Origin: Acanthochlamys bracteata
Lineage: Eukaryota; Streptophyta; Magnoliopsida; Pandanales; Velloziaceae
Length of the DNA: 64,000 nt
NCBI GenBank assembly: GCA_019914995.1
Contig: CM034127.1
Span: 7,998,001-8,062,000, forward strand
Direction: 5' to 3'
Of the stretch, positions 37,501 to 50,479 are shown one piece after another. The translations under genes and the position numbers were made by a program. The notes under the pieces are model-generated. The model was given only the letters and a program-made list of their open reading frames with translations. It ran no database searches and was not told the origin of the DNA. Each line of letters opens with the position of its first letter. The first letter of the stretch is position 1.

Positions 37501-39841
37501 ATAATTTGATAATGTAAGGGTGCTCAGAACTAGAGAAATCAAATTTCGTAATTTTATAAAAATCTTTAAAAAGAAAAAGTGTTTATATGAGTTAGGTATA
37601 ATAAAAAAAATTACCATATATTCTTTACAAAGCTATAACTATTAGAGTGTATATGATTCCCAAACTTTTGTTAACTAGATCCTACCAAAGTAATTCTATG
37701 AGGTATGATTCAAAAATAAGATCCAAATCATAATGATTCCAATATGGCTATTCCCCAAAATTTGTCCAATAAATTTAGATCCTAAGGATCTTTTTTCCGA
37801 TTATTTAAATCATAATTCAAAAGAACTCTTATAGCATAAACAATAAGGTTACTATGTACCATTAATAATTTGAGTATCAAAACATTATCTCTCATTTTCT
37901 AAAGTTTTACTAAGATTTGTGTAGTACTTTAATAATTGTTTCTAATATATTGCTCAAATTATATAAAAAATTTATAGCTTCTTCCAGTTAGATATATATG
38001 GATTCAAGTATGAATTCAGGTGTGCTTCCACAAATTAGGTTGTTAGCAGGTTCTAAACTAGAATATTTCTCTCCATTCGTATTACTTGGAGTAATAGTTG
38101 ATATGGACTAATCTTAAAAGATTTTGGGTGCTTTCATGATATTTGTATGGTTTGAATGTAATGCGAATGTTAAGTTGTTAAACATCTAAATGGAAATGAA
38201 TGATCTTGAATACTTTAATTATATCTAACTTTTGTTTGTTAGGTGTTTTATATGAATTCCTCGAATGGTGTTCGAATAATTTGGTTTCCCTAATACCATA
38301 TGTAATTGGTCAATGTATCTCATCATTAATTGTACTTATTTATATATTTTGCATCATTACGAATGGGTTTTACATATTCATTATAAAACATCACAAGTTT
38401 GAAAGATAAGTTGAAATAACTGCAAGGTCAAATTCGACTAATTACGGATCAAATAAATATTTTAGGTTCTTTTATATTCTTTTGTCTATTTAATTTTTAT
38501 TTACCTCTAGATGATGGAATAGCTTTTATTCATGTCTTCTAATGGATATGTCAAAGAAGCAAACATATGGATGTCTCAAAGAGCTCTGACAGATGCTTAA
38601 TTTTAGCAACTAAACATCACTATTAATAACGATTGTTTATGTTCGAACTCCTAAAATGTTGTAATGATAAGAAATATCAAGAATTACATTTTATGAGTCA
38701 AATGTAATAATTTAAGCTATGCTAATAACTAAAAGAGAGAAGTGTTTGAAAAACAATTGACTATTCTTATTTTGCTCCGCAAGGAAAGAGTCATCATACA
38801 CAACAGCAGCAAAATAGCCATTTATCTCGGTACTTATCATAAGGAAAATATTTTCTACATAATAATCGCATAATAGCCAATTACATGAATCCCTCTTACT
38901 CGAGCACAAAACTGCAAAATCGACAAAGTGTTACAACAAAGTCTCTTAGGTGTTATAACAAAGTATGAAAACCTGCTAAACAGAGGATTCAATAAAGAGC
39001 AACCACTAATTTTTTGTTGCATCGTTGCTATATTTAAATAGAGAACAATCCAACAGAACGTGATCAACATAGACTTTTTAGAGACAACTTTAAGCATGAT
39101 ACGAATTTCATCTCAACTCAAGAACTATAGCTAACTCACGATGAAACAATGGTGAAAATTTTCAAACCATTTAAAGGTTCAAATTTGTAAGTGATGAAGA
39201 AAGGAATACAAGAAAAATATGAACAGAACAAGTGAAGGAGAAAAGAAAAGAAAAGAAAAATGGAGACAATCTCAACTCATGTACTACACATAGCTTACAG
39301 AGCTTAAAATAAGAAAACTACTTGAGACTTAGGAGTCTACAATTATTCGTCTTAAAAAAAGAATCGATTATAATGAGGGTGTTCGAGTATAATATGTTGT
39401 CTTAATTTTGTAGCATTTGTTAAGATCAATAAATTTCACTCTCGATAAAGAGTGAAATTATTTATCGAATCACGTAAATTATTATGTATTTGTGTGGCGA
39501 ATGAACTTTTTAATTATTTGTATTTGATTCGATTTGTGGAACTAAATTCTTTGCTATGCAGAAACCAACTGAGATTTAGTCGACAGTATTTAACTATTTT
39601 AACTGATTTATCTTTTAAAATTTCTCATTTGACAAAGAAACAATCGACTATATTTATTGTGAACTTTTTGAAAAATTTATATCTAAAATTTTTAGTTACG
39701 AACTCAATTCAACCTTCTTTTGTTAAGTTAGTTCTGCAAGTTTGACCACATTGTATTGCAAAATTATGGTTGTAATAATCTGAGTTTAATGAATATTTTG
39801 GTTACTTTGATAATTCTGGAGACTACGTTGGCTATGATTGC
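37500..39841. other. AT-rich gene-free stretch
   Basis: No coding sequence is recognised. About 39400-39715 resembles about 33760-34020: both have a TTTCACTCT..GA block followed further on by ACTCAATTCA. They are therefore two relics of one repeat family. Confidence 0.4.
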
Positions 39842-39844
39842 TTA

Positions 39845-40129
39845 GGGCATGTTTCAAGTAAGTGGAGCTCCACTTTCTCCCGCCAGAATTAGAGTTCCAC
39901 TCACTTTCTTTGTTTCGATTACAAATAGAACTGGAAATTCGAGTTCTCAGTTCTATACAAGTGGAACTCAAGTTTCACTATATTTCTTTTTTTCAATTCA
40001 CTTCCAACCCACTTCAACAATCAATTAAAACATAAAAATTAAACTCTACTTCCAACTTATTTTTCAAAAAGCTTCACTTTCTATTTTTTATTTTCACGTA
40101 ACTCAGTTACGGACATTTGAAATACGCCC
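39845..40129. mobile_element. Tourist-like MITE with TTA target site
   Basis: Left end GGGCATGTTTCAAGTA; right end, read on the minus strand, GGGCGTATTTCAAATG. Both ends are flanked by TTA (39842-39844 and 40130-40132), the hallmark target of PIF/Harbinger elements. The interior is rich in short GTGGAACTC-like blocks. Confidence 0.8.
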
Positions 40130-40132
40130 TTA

Positions 40133-41889
40133 ACCAGTCTACCCACATTATAACTTCGGCACATTTCATGAATGCTATTTCAAGTAAAACGTCAGCATTA
40201 ATTCAAATTCCACCCACCAGGACACAAGACAAACTCTTTAATATGTAGAAATACTTGCTGCACAAACCCTTCACTTTATCATCGTTAAAAGAAAATCTTT
40301 TATAATCAATATTATATTATTACTAGGAGTGTACAAAGTATGTCCGGAATAGCTTTTGAAATTTGTAGTAACTCTTTGAAAGTTTAAGAAATTATTTTTA
40401 ATAATTCTTTTGGAGTCGTGAAAAGCTTTAATAACAATTTTTCAATAAGAAAAAAGAAATGTGAAATTCTAAAAGAAACGCGTGTGCATAGAATGTCTAG
40501 ATTCTGCTATTGGTAGATAAAATAGATATCTAGTTAAGTAGGCTGTAAATGGATTTATTTTTGAGAATTTAGCAGAAGTAGCTCAGCCCAACACAGTAAA
40601 ATATTATCAGGTGCAGGTACACCTAAGGCCCACCAAAGTCCTTTAGTTTATGTTTGCCAATCTCTTAAATTTTATTTTTTTAATCTTATTTTTAATATAA
40701 AAAAATAATCTTTTTTATAAAAAAATAAATTTATCTCAAAATAAATATACCCTAATAGGCTTGAAACTGAGGATCAAAAGTGTAATAATATATATGAAAG
40801 CGGAGACTGAAAGAATATGACTAGAGAAGTCCGATAGAATGAGTAATATATTATGGGGTAAATTTATATCAACATTACACCATAAATTTATCCCGTAACG
40901 GCAAAAGATCCTATGGCTATTTTGGGTGTTGCATTTGCAACGTTTCGTTTCATTTCATTTCAATTTACAAATTTTTAAAAAATTTTTAAACATTTAGGAT
41001 TTATTTAAAATTTTAAAAATATAAAAATTTTATATTTAAAATATTATTATTGTTATTTATTTTTTAAAATAAAAAGATTATATTTAAAATAAAATTTAAA
41101 TTTTTTTCATACTAAAAAAATTTTATTTAATAAGTAATTTTAAACACTTATATATCAATTTGGGTTGTAAAAGGATTTGGGTATTGAAGCTTCTTTTGTT
41201 TATGTATTATCTATTTCTAACTCGAGTGTGAGCTAGTTCTAGTTGCAACAACTCCGTCTGCATCGAGTCAACACGCAAAAAAAGTGAAGCAGTGAAGTGA
41301 AACTAAAGATTAATAAGATATTCGTTTGCCAGAGCATGTTCCAGAGCCGAATCACTTGTCCCAACGTACTTCAAATCACCAACATTTTTTTCTTTGAGAT
41401 CGAACGTACAAACAAGATGCAACAGCTGTTCATGGAAAGGCAGGCTCCACCTACTACTGAATCTCATTAATAAATCATAGTAAAATTTGACAGTATTCAA
41501 ATTGTGCTCTCTAGGGGTTAAGGCGCGTAGTTAGCTTGATAAAACAAGCTATTCATTTGGAGAAAAAAGTTTAAACTCTAAAGTATTCACTTTGAGAGAT
41601 ATAGATGATTATATATGTTTCTTAAATAAATTACATGTATACTTGTTATTTTTGCACGGGTTAAACAGTTATATATGACCTAAATGTATTTTTTACATAC
41701 GACCATAAAGAGTGTCGAGAGAAACGAGAACAGAAAACAGTGGTTGCATGTAATAGTACGCATGTGAAGGTCAGAAAATTTATTAATACGCGTGCAACTT
41801 ACCAAACTGGCTAGCTGGAGTGAGCGGAAGTGAGTGCAAAAAACGTTTGCAACAGCTATATCTGGAGATCGAGAGCAAAGGGAGTGCAG
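40133..41889. other. Gene-free spacer
   Basis: AT-rich; about 40920-41165 is an extreme A+T stretch resembling the interior of the local MITEs. A minus-strand frame at 41303-41500 (65 codons) has protein-like composition (contains WSLPFHEQLLHLVCTFDLKE) but belongs to no family I recognise. Confidence 0.4.
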
Positions 41890-42446
41890 TTGGTAAATTT
41901 GGATCTGATCCGAAAATTCGATTAAAAATTGATTTGAAAAAGTTAAATTCGAGTCAACGTTTAGTCGGATTCGGATCAATTTTGAATTGATCTGAAAATG
42001 ATCCAAAATTTTAAGCGAATTTAAGTCGAGTTCGGATTGATTCAAAATTGATCCGTTTAACTATTTATATAATATATATTAATAATTAAAAATAATAACA
42101 AAAAATTTAAATTTAAATTATATATATATATTTTAATTTATCTTAATTTAACTAATTTTTATTTAATTTATAAAATTTGTCAAAATTATTTTTCTTTTTA
42201 AATATATCATAATTAATAATTTTTATATATTATTATTAAAAATTAATATTTATTATTTTTATTTTAATAATTTTAATTATTAAATGGGTCGATCTGAATT
42301 TGATCCGATTATAAATAGGTTGGATTATGATTGATAATTTTGATCCATACAAATAAATCGATCGAATTAGGATTGAATAATTTTGATCCAATTATTATAT
42401 CGGTCGATTTCAAACCGACTAGTAAATTCGAATCGCCAACTCTAGC
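41890..42446. mobile_element. hAT-like non-autonomous repeat, boundaries approximate
   Basis: The left end contains GTTGGTAAATTTGGAT and the right end, inverted, GTTGGCGATTCGAAT. The interior is dominated by GATCCGAAAAT/GATTGAT words and A+T runs, the same vocabulary as the repeats at 51061-51918, 57553-58043 and 60106-60858. No target-site duplication was recognised. Confidence 0.5.
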
Positions 42447-43470
42447 GTTAGGCGAACAGATTTGAATTGAAATTAGTTGTTTCTTTGTTTACTAGAAAAA
42501 AGAAACTTGACAATAGGAAAAGAAGCTGCAGTTGGTATGTGGGTATGAGTAAAAATAATTAATATTGTGACTGTACGGCAAAAAGGTACTTCTGTCCTCT
42601 TCGTTCTTTCATTTCTCATACGGATTCCTCAAAATGGACAACTCACTCGTCTCTGTGCATGCAATGCATGCCGTCGGTGCTTTGACTCTCTTCTCCACAT
42701 TTGTTATATATATGCCATATGCTTCTTCATTTGTTAAAAAATTATAAAGATCTAGATCGTCTTCAACACATTGCTTTATTTTTTGTTGTCCTTTTCTATC
42801 ATTAGTTAGTTGCTCATCCGTCCCAGAACACTTAAAAAGAAGTAGGTGGCTAAGATAGTTTTGATCGAATCTCGCCGATGCTGATTTACTATTTTATTTA
42901 TAACTCAACTTCGTTAATTAATCACTCTTTAGGAATTGAGAGTTCATTTCGTCCTAAATCAACTAACTCTTATAGCAGAGCAAGTCTGTTTGGCACTACC
43001 ACTTTGTGTTCATCTTTCAGGGAGGATGTGGGTTCAAAAATTGTAAACCTTTGATAAGATCCCAGTATGGAAGAATAGCTGGGGTTCTTCTTATTAACCC
43101 AAAAAGAAAATTAAAAACTAGAAAGAAACGAAGAACAGTAGTTGGTTGCATTTTGTAGCATCTGCCAGGGTGTTTCGTTAACTACACTGTCAAAAAGGTT
43201 TACCAGTGCAGATGGCAGATGCAGAAAATTTTATGAAGTTCTTCCAAATCCCAACTCGTTTTCTACGAATTTCCTAAACTTCTTTTCATTTTGTTCCAAT
43301 AGTTACAGTCTGCATATGAAATGAAAACCGCGTTGGTGTGTTGGGTTCTATCTAACTAATACAACACATATTTCTTTATCTATTATTAGAAGATTAGATT
43401 AATGCTGTCAATGCTGTTGACTTTTAATTCTCTCTTCTCCTCTTGGTGCAGGCAGCGAGGCGCAGAGGGG
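42447..43470. other. Upstream region of the IQM gene
   Basis: Non-coding. The last part is the IQM promoter. No separate gene or defined element is recognised. Confidence 0.45.
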
Positions 43471-43479
43471 TAGTTGTTC

Positions 43480-43487
43480 TATTTAAG
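43480..43487 (+). promoter_or_regulatory. TATA-like box of the IQM gene
   Basis: TATTTAAG about 150 bp before the donor of a non-coding leader exon (GCTAAG|GTAAAT at 43631/43632). Position and gene direction fit a core promoter, but this is inferred from sequence only. Confidence 0.4.
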
Positions 43488-43509
43488 CACTCGGTACCTG
43501 TTTTTAGGC

Positions 43510-44536
43510 AAAAGATTGAATTGAATCGAAAAGAATAGGTAGCGAAGGTGCAGCTCAGCCATTGCTTCTCTCTGCTTTCCATATTCCAGCAGGGCAAACC
43601 CAAAAAGCTTCCCCAGCCCCGGGAAGCTAAGGTAAATTGTGATTCCGTTCTTTCTCTTTCTTTCTTCTTCTTGTTTTTGTAATCATTGTTGTCGTTGTTG
43701 TTGTTTCTTTTTTAATGATTCCATGCCTTGTTTGAGATGGAAAACTGCATTGTTTTGCTCGATTCTTGGTTTTATTTTGTTTGAGGATTGAGTGAGATTT
43801 TAGGTCCGCATTGTCATGGATGAGAAAGGGCACAGCACAATGGAAATGTTCGTCTCTTCGTTGCTCTTGTCGACTTATTTTCTTCGAACTTCGAGTGCAC
43901 TTTGGTGTTGGATTTTTTTCAACCTTTTCGGTATGAGACGATAAAAAACACGATCAGTGGGTTTTCCATTTGATATATGGTATTGTGAGTGATTCCTTTT
44001 ATGATTGGGAAAGTAATCAGTTTTGGTTCTGGTCTCTGATGGTTGACAAGTTTTTTGGGTTTGCATTCAGGTCGCGCGAATAGGAACCATCCCAATTGAT
44101 TAGATTTTCCTTCCTGTTCTAAGGTTTAGTTTTGGTTTCGTTGTTGTTGTTGTTAGATCTGAGGTTGATATCGTAGTGATGGAGAAACTATTGCCTGGAT
44201 CTTCACATTCAAATTGCTACTGGTTGTCTGAGCTACCGTATGTCATTGCCCTTTTATTTCTGAAAGTTTTTATGAAAAGGAATTGCTTTCTGTTAATTCG
44301 CTTAAGTTTGCTTTTAGTTTGTAAGACCATTGAAAATTTCATAATATTAGATTTGCTTCCACTGTTGCCTTTTTAAACTTAGGCACTACAGAGACTGTTT
44401 CTCTTTTCTGACGCTGTTTGTATACTCTTCTTCCTACAGGAGCTGGGAGATATATTGCAGTATCGTTTTGTGCCAGATTCATCTGTTGCTATAGATTTTA
44501 CTTTAAGAATAGATAATTATAGCTTCACTCGGTATC
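43510..44536 (+). other. 5' leader of the IQM gene with leader intron
   Basis: A first leader exon, about 43510-43631, ends with the donor AAG|GTAAAT. A second probably begins after CTTCCTACAG near 44440 and runs to the ATG at 44537. Neither inferred leader exon contains an ATG, so no upstream open frame is expected. A 66-codon frame at 44176-44376 lies in the inferred intron. Confidence 0.5.
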
Positions 44537-47467
44537 ATGGGCGTTCCATTATCATGCCATGGCACTGATGCTTTCGAAGAGGGTTTAGAGGCCCTATTCA
44601 TGAGATCAATCAGTTTTGGCAGTAACTTTAAATCAAGCCTCCGCTCATTTAGCTTTAACGGACGAGATTCCGAGCCAACAATCTTCAAAGCATTTGGTTC
44701 AGGCAAACTTATAATAAAAGGTTCTCTGAGCTTTAAAGGGAGAGAGATAGAGTCGTTTCACATGGATACAGAAATCTCGGTACATAGTCCTGTATGTGAA
44801 AAACTGAAATCACAGCCATTGGAGAAGTCCAGGTTTAGTCCATCAAAAGAAAGGGCTTTGTTGTCCCCTGCAACTGAAACTAGCAGCCCAAAGCATCAGG
44901 CTGCGGCTCTCAAGCTGCAGAAAGTATACAAAGGTTTCAGGACAAGAAGGCAGCTTGCGGATTGTGCTGTGCTTGTCGAGCAACGCTGGTACTGGCACTT
45001 GCATTATGTCGTATGCTGTTTCTGCTTGCTAGCTCGAAACTTTGAGTGTGTCTAAACTGTGTCTAACCAGCAAACTTTTACTGGCAATTTACAGGTGGAA
45101 ATTGTTGGACTTCGCTCTACTTAAGAGGAGTTCCGTGTCATTCTTTGATATTGAGAAACCTGAATCTGCTCTATCTAAGTGGTCAAGGGCAAGAACTAGG
45201 GCTGCTAAGGTATCTATGTACTTCAAGTATGTTAATAATAGATGTAGGATAGCATTCAATTTTTGTATCCATGCTTTGGATATGGTATTTAATACAGGTT
45301 TGAGTCTCAAAAGTATATTTCTGCTAAAAGCTGAGCACTCTTCCTTAAAAATGATGTCAAGCAAGATCAATAAAAGATTCAACTTTTCAAGAAAGTCCAT
45401 CTTCAAGTGATTTCATAAAATTGTCTGGGGACTCAACTAGGGGCATAAATGGAAATATTAGAAATTTATCCACTTTCTCTATCAACGCAAGTCTAAAGGC
45501 TTGTTTTGGTTTTGCAGGTTGGTAAAGGTTTATCTAAGGATGAGAAAGCTCAAAAGCTTGCTTTGCAGCATTGGCTTGAGGCGGTATGTTAACAGATTTT
45601 AATATTCACTATGTTCATTTTCTCTTATTGTAATTCACTTGTAATTTATGTCGTGCCATTCTGTTAATTGATGTGATGGTCAGCATTCTAACTGTGTTCT
45701 CCTGTGAAGATTGATCCTCGGCATCGTTATGGTCACAACCTCCAATTCTATTATGATAGTTGGCTTAACTGTGAGAGCAGGCAACCCTTTTTCTACTGGT
45801 ACACTAACAGACTTGCCCAGTATGTTTATATCAGAGCAGTCATGATATTGCCACTCACATGTACCAACATAAAACTTCCAGGTTAGATGTAGGAGAGGGG
45901 AAGGAGGTAAACCTTGAGGAGATGTGCCCAAGAATAAGGCTTCAGCAGCAATGCATCAAGTATCTTGGCCCGGTTTGTCACTATCACTGTAATACATATA
46001 AGGATGTCGAGATGATGCGCTTTAAACAATATTGGAATATCATTCAATCCTTTTGCAGATAGAAAGGGAAGCCTATGAAGTTATAGTTGAAGATGGCAAG
46101 TTTTATTACAAGAACGATAAAAGATTGCTCGACACTTCTAAAAGCCCCAAAGGCACGAAGTGGATATTTGTTTTGAGTACATCAAAGAATCTTTATGTTG
46201 GTCAGGTGAGTCGCCTTGTCTTTCACTAGTTAATTCTTTGGCTCCCCTTCCAATTTTAAGCAACTTGGCTGAAGGTATCTTCAAATAATTGCAGAAAAAA
46301 AAGGGCATGTTTCAGCATTCCAGCTTTTTAGCTGGTGGTGCTACTTCGGCTGCTGGGAGATTAGTTGTGGAAAATGGAATTCTAAAGGTGCTTAATTTGA
46401 ATAATTTGACAACCTAAGTTAAAACACATTATGAATGTGTTTGTCCTGGCCGTGCTAATTGTAGATTTTGTTTTTTTATTTGGCTTCTATAGGCTGTGTG
46501 GCCGCATAGTGGACACTATAGACCAACAGAAGAAAACTTTCAGGACTTCATAAATTTTCTCAAGGAAAACAATGTTGATCTTACCAACGTGAAGGTCAGT
46601 GTTACGTACCATTGAATCTCTTAGGCGTGGGTCTTTATGGAGAAACATGGAAACCACTCCTCTATTTGTGTTTTGTTAAATCTGAATTTGGCTTTGCAAA
46701 ATCATAGTCTCTTGCATTTAGATTATGATTAATTTGGTACTTTGCTCAATATTCAGGAAAGTCCGACCGAAGAAGAGGAGGCGGCTTTCCTCCGTCCTAT
46801 GTGCAAATATGCTTCTGAAAATGATCCATCAGCACCTGTAACAGATACGGGAACCAATGCTGACAGTAATGGGTTGGCAGTGAAGACATCCACCAATTCT
46901 TGTGTAAGCAGCGGCATCACAAGATTTGACAAGTCATTTTTAGCAAGGAGGACGGTAGCTCTTAACATTTCTCCTGAGATACAAGTGCAGGATGGAGATC
47001 AACAAACACTTAGAACGCCCAACCTGAAGAATTTGGAGCAAAAGAATGTTATCGATGAGGAAATGAGTGATGAAGAAGCAACTGAAGGAAGACCGCATCC
47101 TTACAAATTCAAGAAAAATCTATTTGTTGAGGAGCCAGAGGAGGAGGAACAGCAAACAGTAGCACAAGTTCTGATCCTTCGTAGGATGCAGTCGAAGAAA
47201 GGACTGGAGTCACTTCAGCTGGGAAAGCAGCTATCTTGTAAGTGGACCACAGGAGCAGGCCCTCGGATTGGTTTTGTAAGAGACTACCCATCAGAGCTCC
47301 AATTTCGTGCGTTAGAACAAATGAACCTATCTCCAAAGGGTACAGGGCCGCATAAGATTTATGGTTCACCCCAAACTCCAAGCCCAAGTATGAAGACAAT
47401 GGACACGTACTTGTCTAACAAGGAGGAGTCGCACCAGCAGCAAGACATGCCTACAGGCTATAGATAG
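44537..47467 (+). CDS. IQM-type calmodulin-binding protein
   Basis: A plant IQM family protein with a single IQ motif that binds calmodulin, usually without needing calcium. Coding exons: 44537-44988, 45095-45209, 45518-45583, 45710-45798, 45882-45972, 46059-46205, 46295-46387, 46493-46594, 46757-47467; all GT-AG and in frame, 621 residues. The IQ motif is at about residues 117-135 ([19 protein letters not shown]), followed by [18 protein letters not shown]. The conserved IQM core includes [77 protein letters not shown] and [16 protein letters not shown]. The long last exon is acidic and Ser/Thr-rich and probably disordered. It ends 0.5 kb from the convergent SOSEKI stop. Confidence 0.93.
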
Positions 47468-47965
47468 AAGAGCCTGATCACTCTTTGCATTAACTAAAAT
47501 TCTTATATGTACATATATAAGGAAAAAAAATTCATTTGTTAGCAACTCTAGAGGAATACACTTCCAATTGTGATGAAGTTTTGTTAAGTTGTACCCTTTG
47601 GTCAAGAAAGGATCAAATTCCATTTTAATGCATGCGACTAGTTCAATTGTAGAATGTTGGTTTAATCTCTATTCTTTTTACCTGCCCTTTTTCTGCAGCA
47701 CGTAATTTAAATTTAAACTATGAATCTACTGAATCAAAATTTTTCTCTTGTAATTTTTGTGGGTTTCAGATAATATTAAACACAAGCATCAACGGGCTAG
47801 CTCTGTTGAAAAATTACATTGCATCTTATCGGATAATCGCATTCATGCAAAAATTTGCAGCATAACATCTATTCATTAGTTAAAAGAAAGTCCTGCATGA
47901 TGGTTTTCAGATATCTGAAGAAAGAAGTGCAGCATACTTTATACATTTAGTTTTGCAGAAATTAA

Positions 47966-50479
47966 TCAATTGCCGATTGAGGTTGTTCTGCTTCTGGATG
48001 CAATTATTCGTTCCCGAAGAGCTTTACATGACTTCATGTGGGAATGCAGCTTCTCTGGCTTGAATGGCCTCCCGCACTGTCTGTGAGCAATCAAGCACAG
48101 AGTGTCATAGCAATAACAACTCATTTTTACTATTTATTCATTTATTTTATATATATATATATATATATATTTGTGCCATCTGAATAAGTTGGAAAACGAT
48201 TTTGGTATGCTATCTACCAGCGTGACTACGCTAGCTGAATTGCATTGCGCTCATATAACAAAAAGTGGGTTAATCTCCACTGTGTCAACTGGAACCCACG
48301 CTTTTATATATATATATAACAAAGATTTATGTGCATACATGGCAACAAAGTTTTGAATGAATGTAAGATTCAGTGTATAGTCTAACTTGCGTACTGATCT
48401 AAGTATTTGAATCGATAGACGAAACAGAAACAAAACCCATATTGAATTTGTAACTTTTTGTACGCAATCGCATGCAGGTCCTAATTCTGAGAATCTGAGT
48501 GATATATTTTACCTACTTGATCTCGTACTTCCCTTAAAACGTAATCGGAAGACAAAATATGCCCTTTTTTTTGGGTCAAGTTGATAACGAAAAACAGAAT
48601 CAAAAATCATTTTCAAGCTTTGTTTGTTTCAAGAACAGTAGTTAGTGTATCACGACTTATTAGTGACATCTGAACTATAAGTTTCACGTAATTTTCGTTA
48701 TATGTTGTTGTCAAACTATGTCAATTCGTCTTTCTGTGGCCTGCTAACTACACGTGATCCTTATGTACGCTTTTGGAGTTTAGCTTAAGTCCAAAACGAA
48801 TAATGCTGAAATATATAACGCTGAATCGTCGAACAAAAAGAAAAGGTAAATTATTTGTATTGATATAGAAATGTTTAATGAGAGCTTACGAGCAATGAGG
48901 TTCTCTGGCAGGTCTGTGAGCTGCTGGGATGGACTTGGAACCTTGCCCACCGCTGCTTCTGGATCTACTATTGTCCCTACGATAATTAAGAAGCACTGCG
49001 TAGTAACAAAATCTCCAACATTTTTAATCATCATTCAATTTCAAGTAAAAAAGTGTACAGATTAAGCTAGCGTTGGATCATTTTTCTCCAAATTCATGAA
49101 AAGGCGTTTTCATTATTGAAACAGGTTAACGATCCATTTAATTTAATGTTCTCTAGCTATAGCTATGTGCTTGGGGAAAGCTATTAGCTAATGCAGTGCT
49201 GTGAACTATTTCATTTTTTACTGATCCTGACAAGGTGACTTGGTTTTCTCTTAGCTTGCTGTATCAATAGCAACGTGATCAGTTTCTTTCATGAAGAAAA
49301 ACAAAGTAAACTAACAGATTGAATTGAGCATACTTGTGATACCTATGCCTTGCAGCAGTGAATGAACCATCCCTTCTTCCCAGCTCCGCTGTGACAGAGT
49401 GCTCCTTGCAACTAATGGGCTGCACTACCGTGCCCGTGATGTCCACCACCTTGCAACCGAGCAGCTTGCTTAGAACGCTGCCTGATGCACTCTTCCGTCC
49501 CGATAATGAGAAGCTACGTCTGATTTCTTCACTACTGCTATTGCCATGATCACCTCCTTTCAACTTCTGGAACTCCTTGTTCAATTTCTCCATGATTAAT
49601 AATGCTGGTCTTTTGTTTGATTCATCTGTGGATGTATCTGAACACCGAGGAGGGGGCACTGGTGAATCTTTATCATCTTCAACTCGTGGAGTAACAGGAG
49701 ACCGCTGTTCTGACACTGCAACATTGCTGTCTGTTTCTACTGTATTTCCTTGTGCTGCCTTCTTTACAGGAGAGGGTGTCTCCTCATGTGTATCAGTTTC
49801 GATACGACCGCAAGAAAGTAGTACTTCATCTGTTTGCATAAAAGATATAGTCAATTGAATTCAACAATCGATGTTGGTAGATCTTCCAAATTCCATAATG
49901 CATACCTTGAGGAAAAGAGCAGTTCTTCTTCTTATGGAGGAGTACTTGGGATGAGCCCTTGAGGACGTACTCGTCGTCAGAGATGGGAGTGATCAAGTCA
50001 TCATCCATCAAGTCCTGCCACACGTATCCGTTCTTGTATCGCCTGCACAAGCCGAACAAATTACTCGAATTAATTAGAACACTACCAATTTTCTTCTTGT
50101 ATTGATAAGCAGAAATCATTTATTTCTGATGAACACTTCATATTATAGCAGCAGGAATGAAATAGAATGCTCGCGTATAGTGATTACCTCTTGTAAGACC
50201 AGGTGAACAGGTCTGGCATATCCTTTCCCCTCAACTCTGACAGCCATCTCTTCACATCTGAAATGATAAAAATTATATGTTATTGAAACCAACACCAATG
50301 AAGACCTACGTTAAAAGATTTTATGGGTTTTATAATTAATACATACCTCTGAGACGAACACTGTTCCGATGGAAATGGGGAATCCGAATGAGGTGAGGTT
50401 GCTCAACTTTGCCGTTACGGCTAAGGAAATAAACGACATTAATTCTTCTCACTTCCCCGCCCGCTTTGCCTCTTTCCAT
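47966..50479 (-). CDS. SOSEKI (DUF966) polarity protein
   Basis: A SOSEKI-family protein: plant proteins located at cell corners or edges that polymerise through an N-terminal DIX-like domain. Minus-strand exons: 50479-50347, 50257-50188, 50042-49906, 49829-49343, 48976-48890, 48080-47966; 342 residues, all junctions in frame. The DIX-like domain is residues 10-90: [20 protein letters not shown], then [20 protein letters not shown], then [20 protein letters not shown] and EYVLKGS. The middle is Ser/Thr/Pro-rich and disordered. It also has [20 protein letters not shown] and LLGCKVVD. The last exon completes a zinc-finger-like C-x2-C-x11-H-x3-C motif ([20 protein letters not shown]). The splice joining exon 5 to 6 is supported by the donor CTC|GTAAGC and the unbroken finger. 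I cannot say which numbered SOK gene it matches. Confidence 0.92.
48148..48170. repeat. (TA)n microsatellite
   Basis: An uninterrupted AT/TA run of about 23 bases in the last intron of the SOSEKI gene, next to the acceptor of its final exon. Confidence 0.85.

Noticed and set aside
48886..48888. TAA as the natural stop of SOSEKI after exon 5
   Set aside because: A strong donor just before it joins in frame to an exon completing a C2HC finger, so the stop is intronic in the main model.
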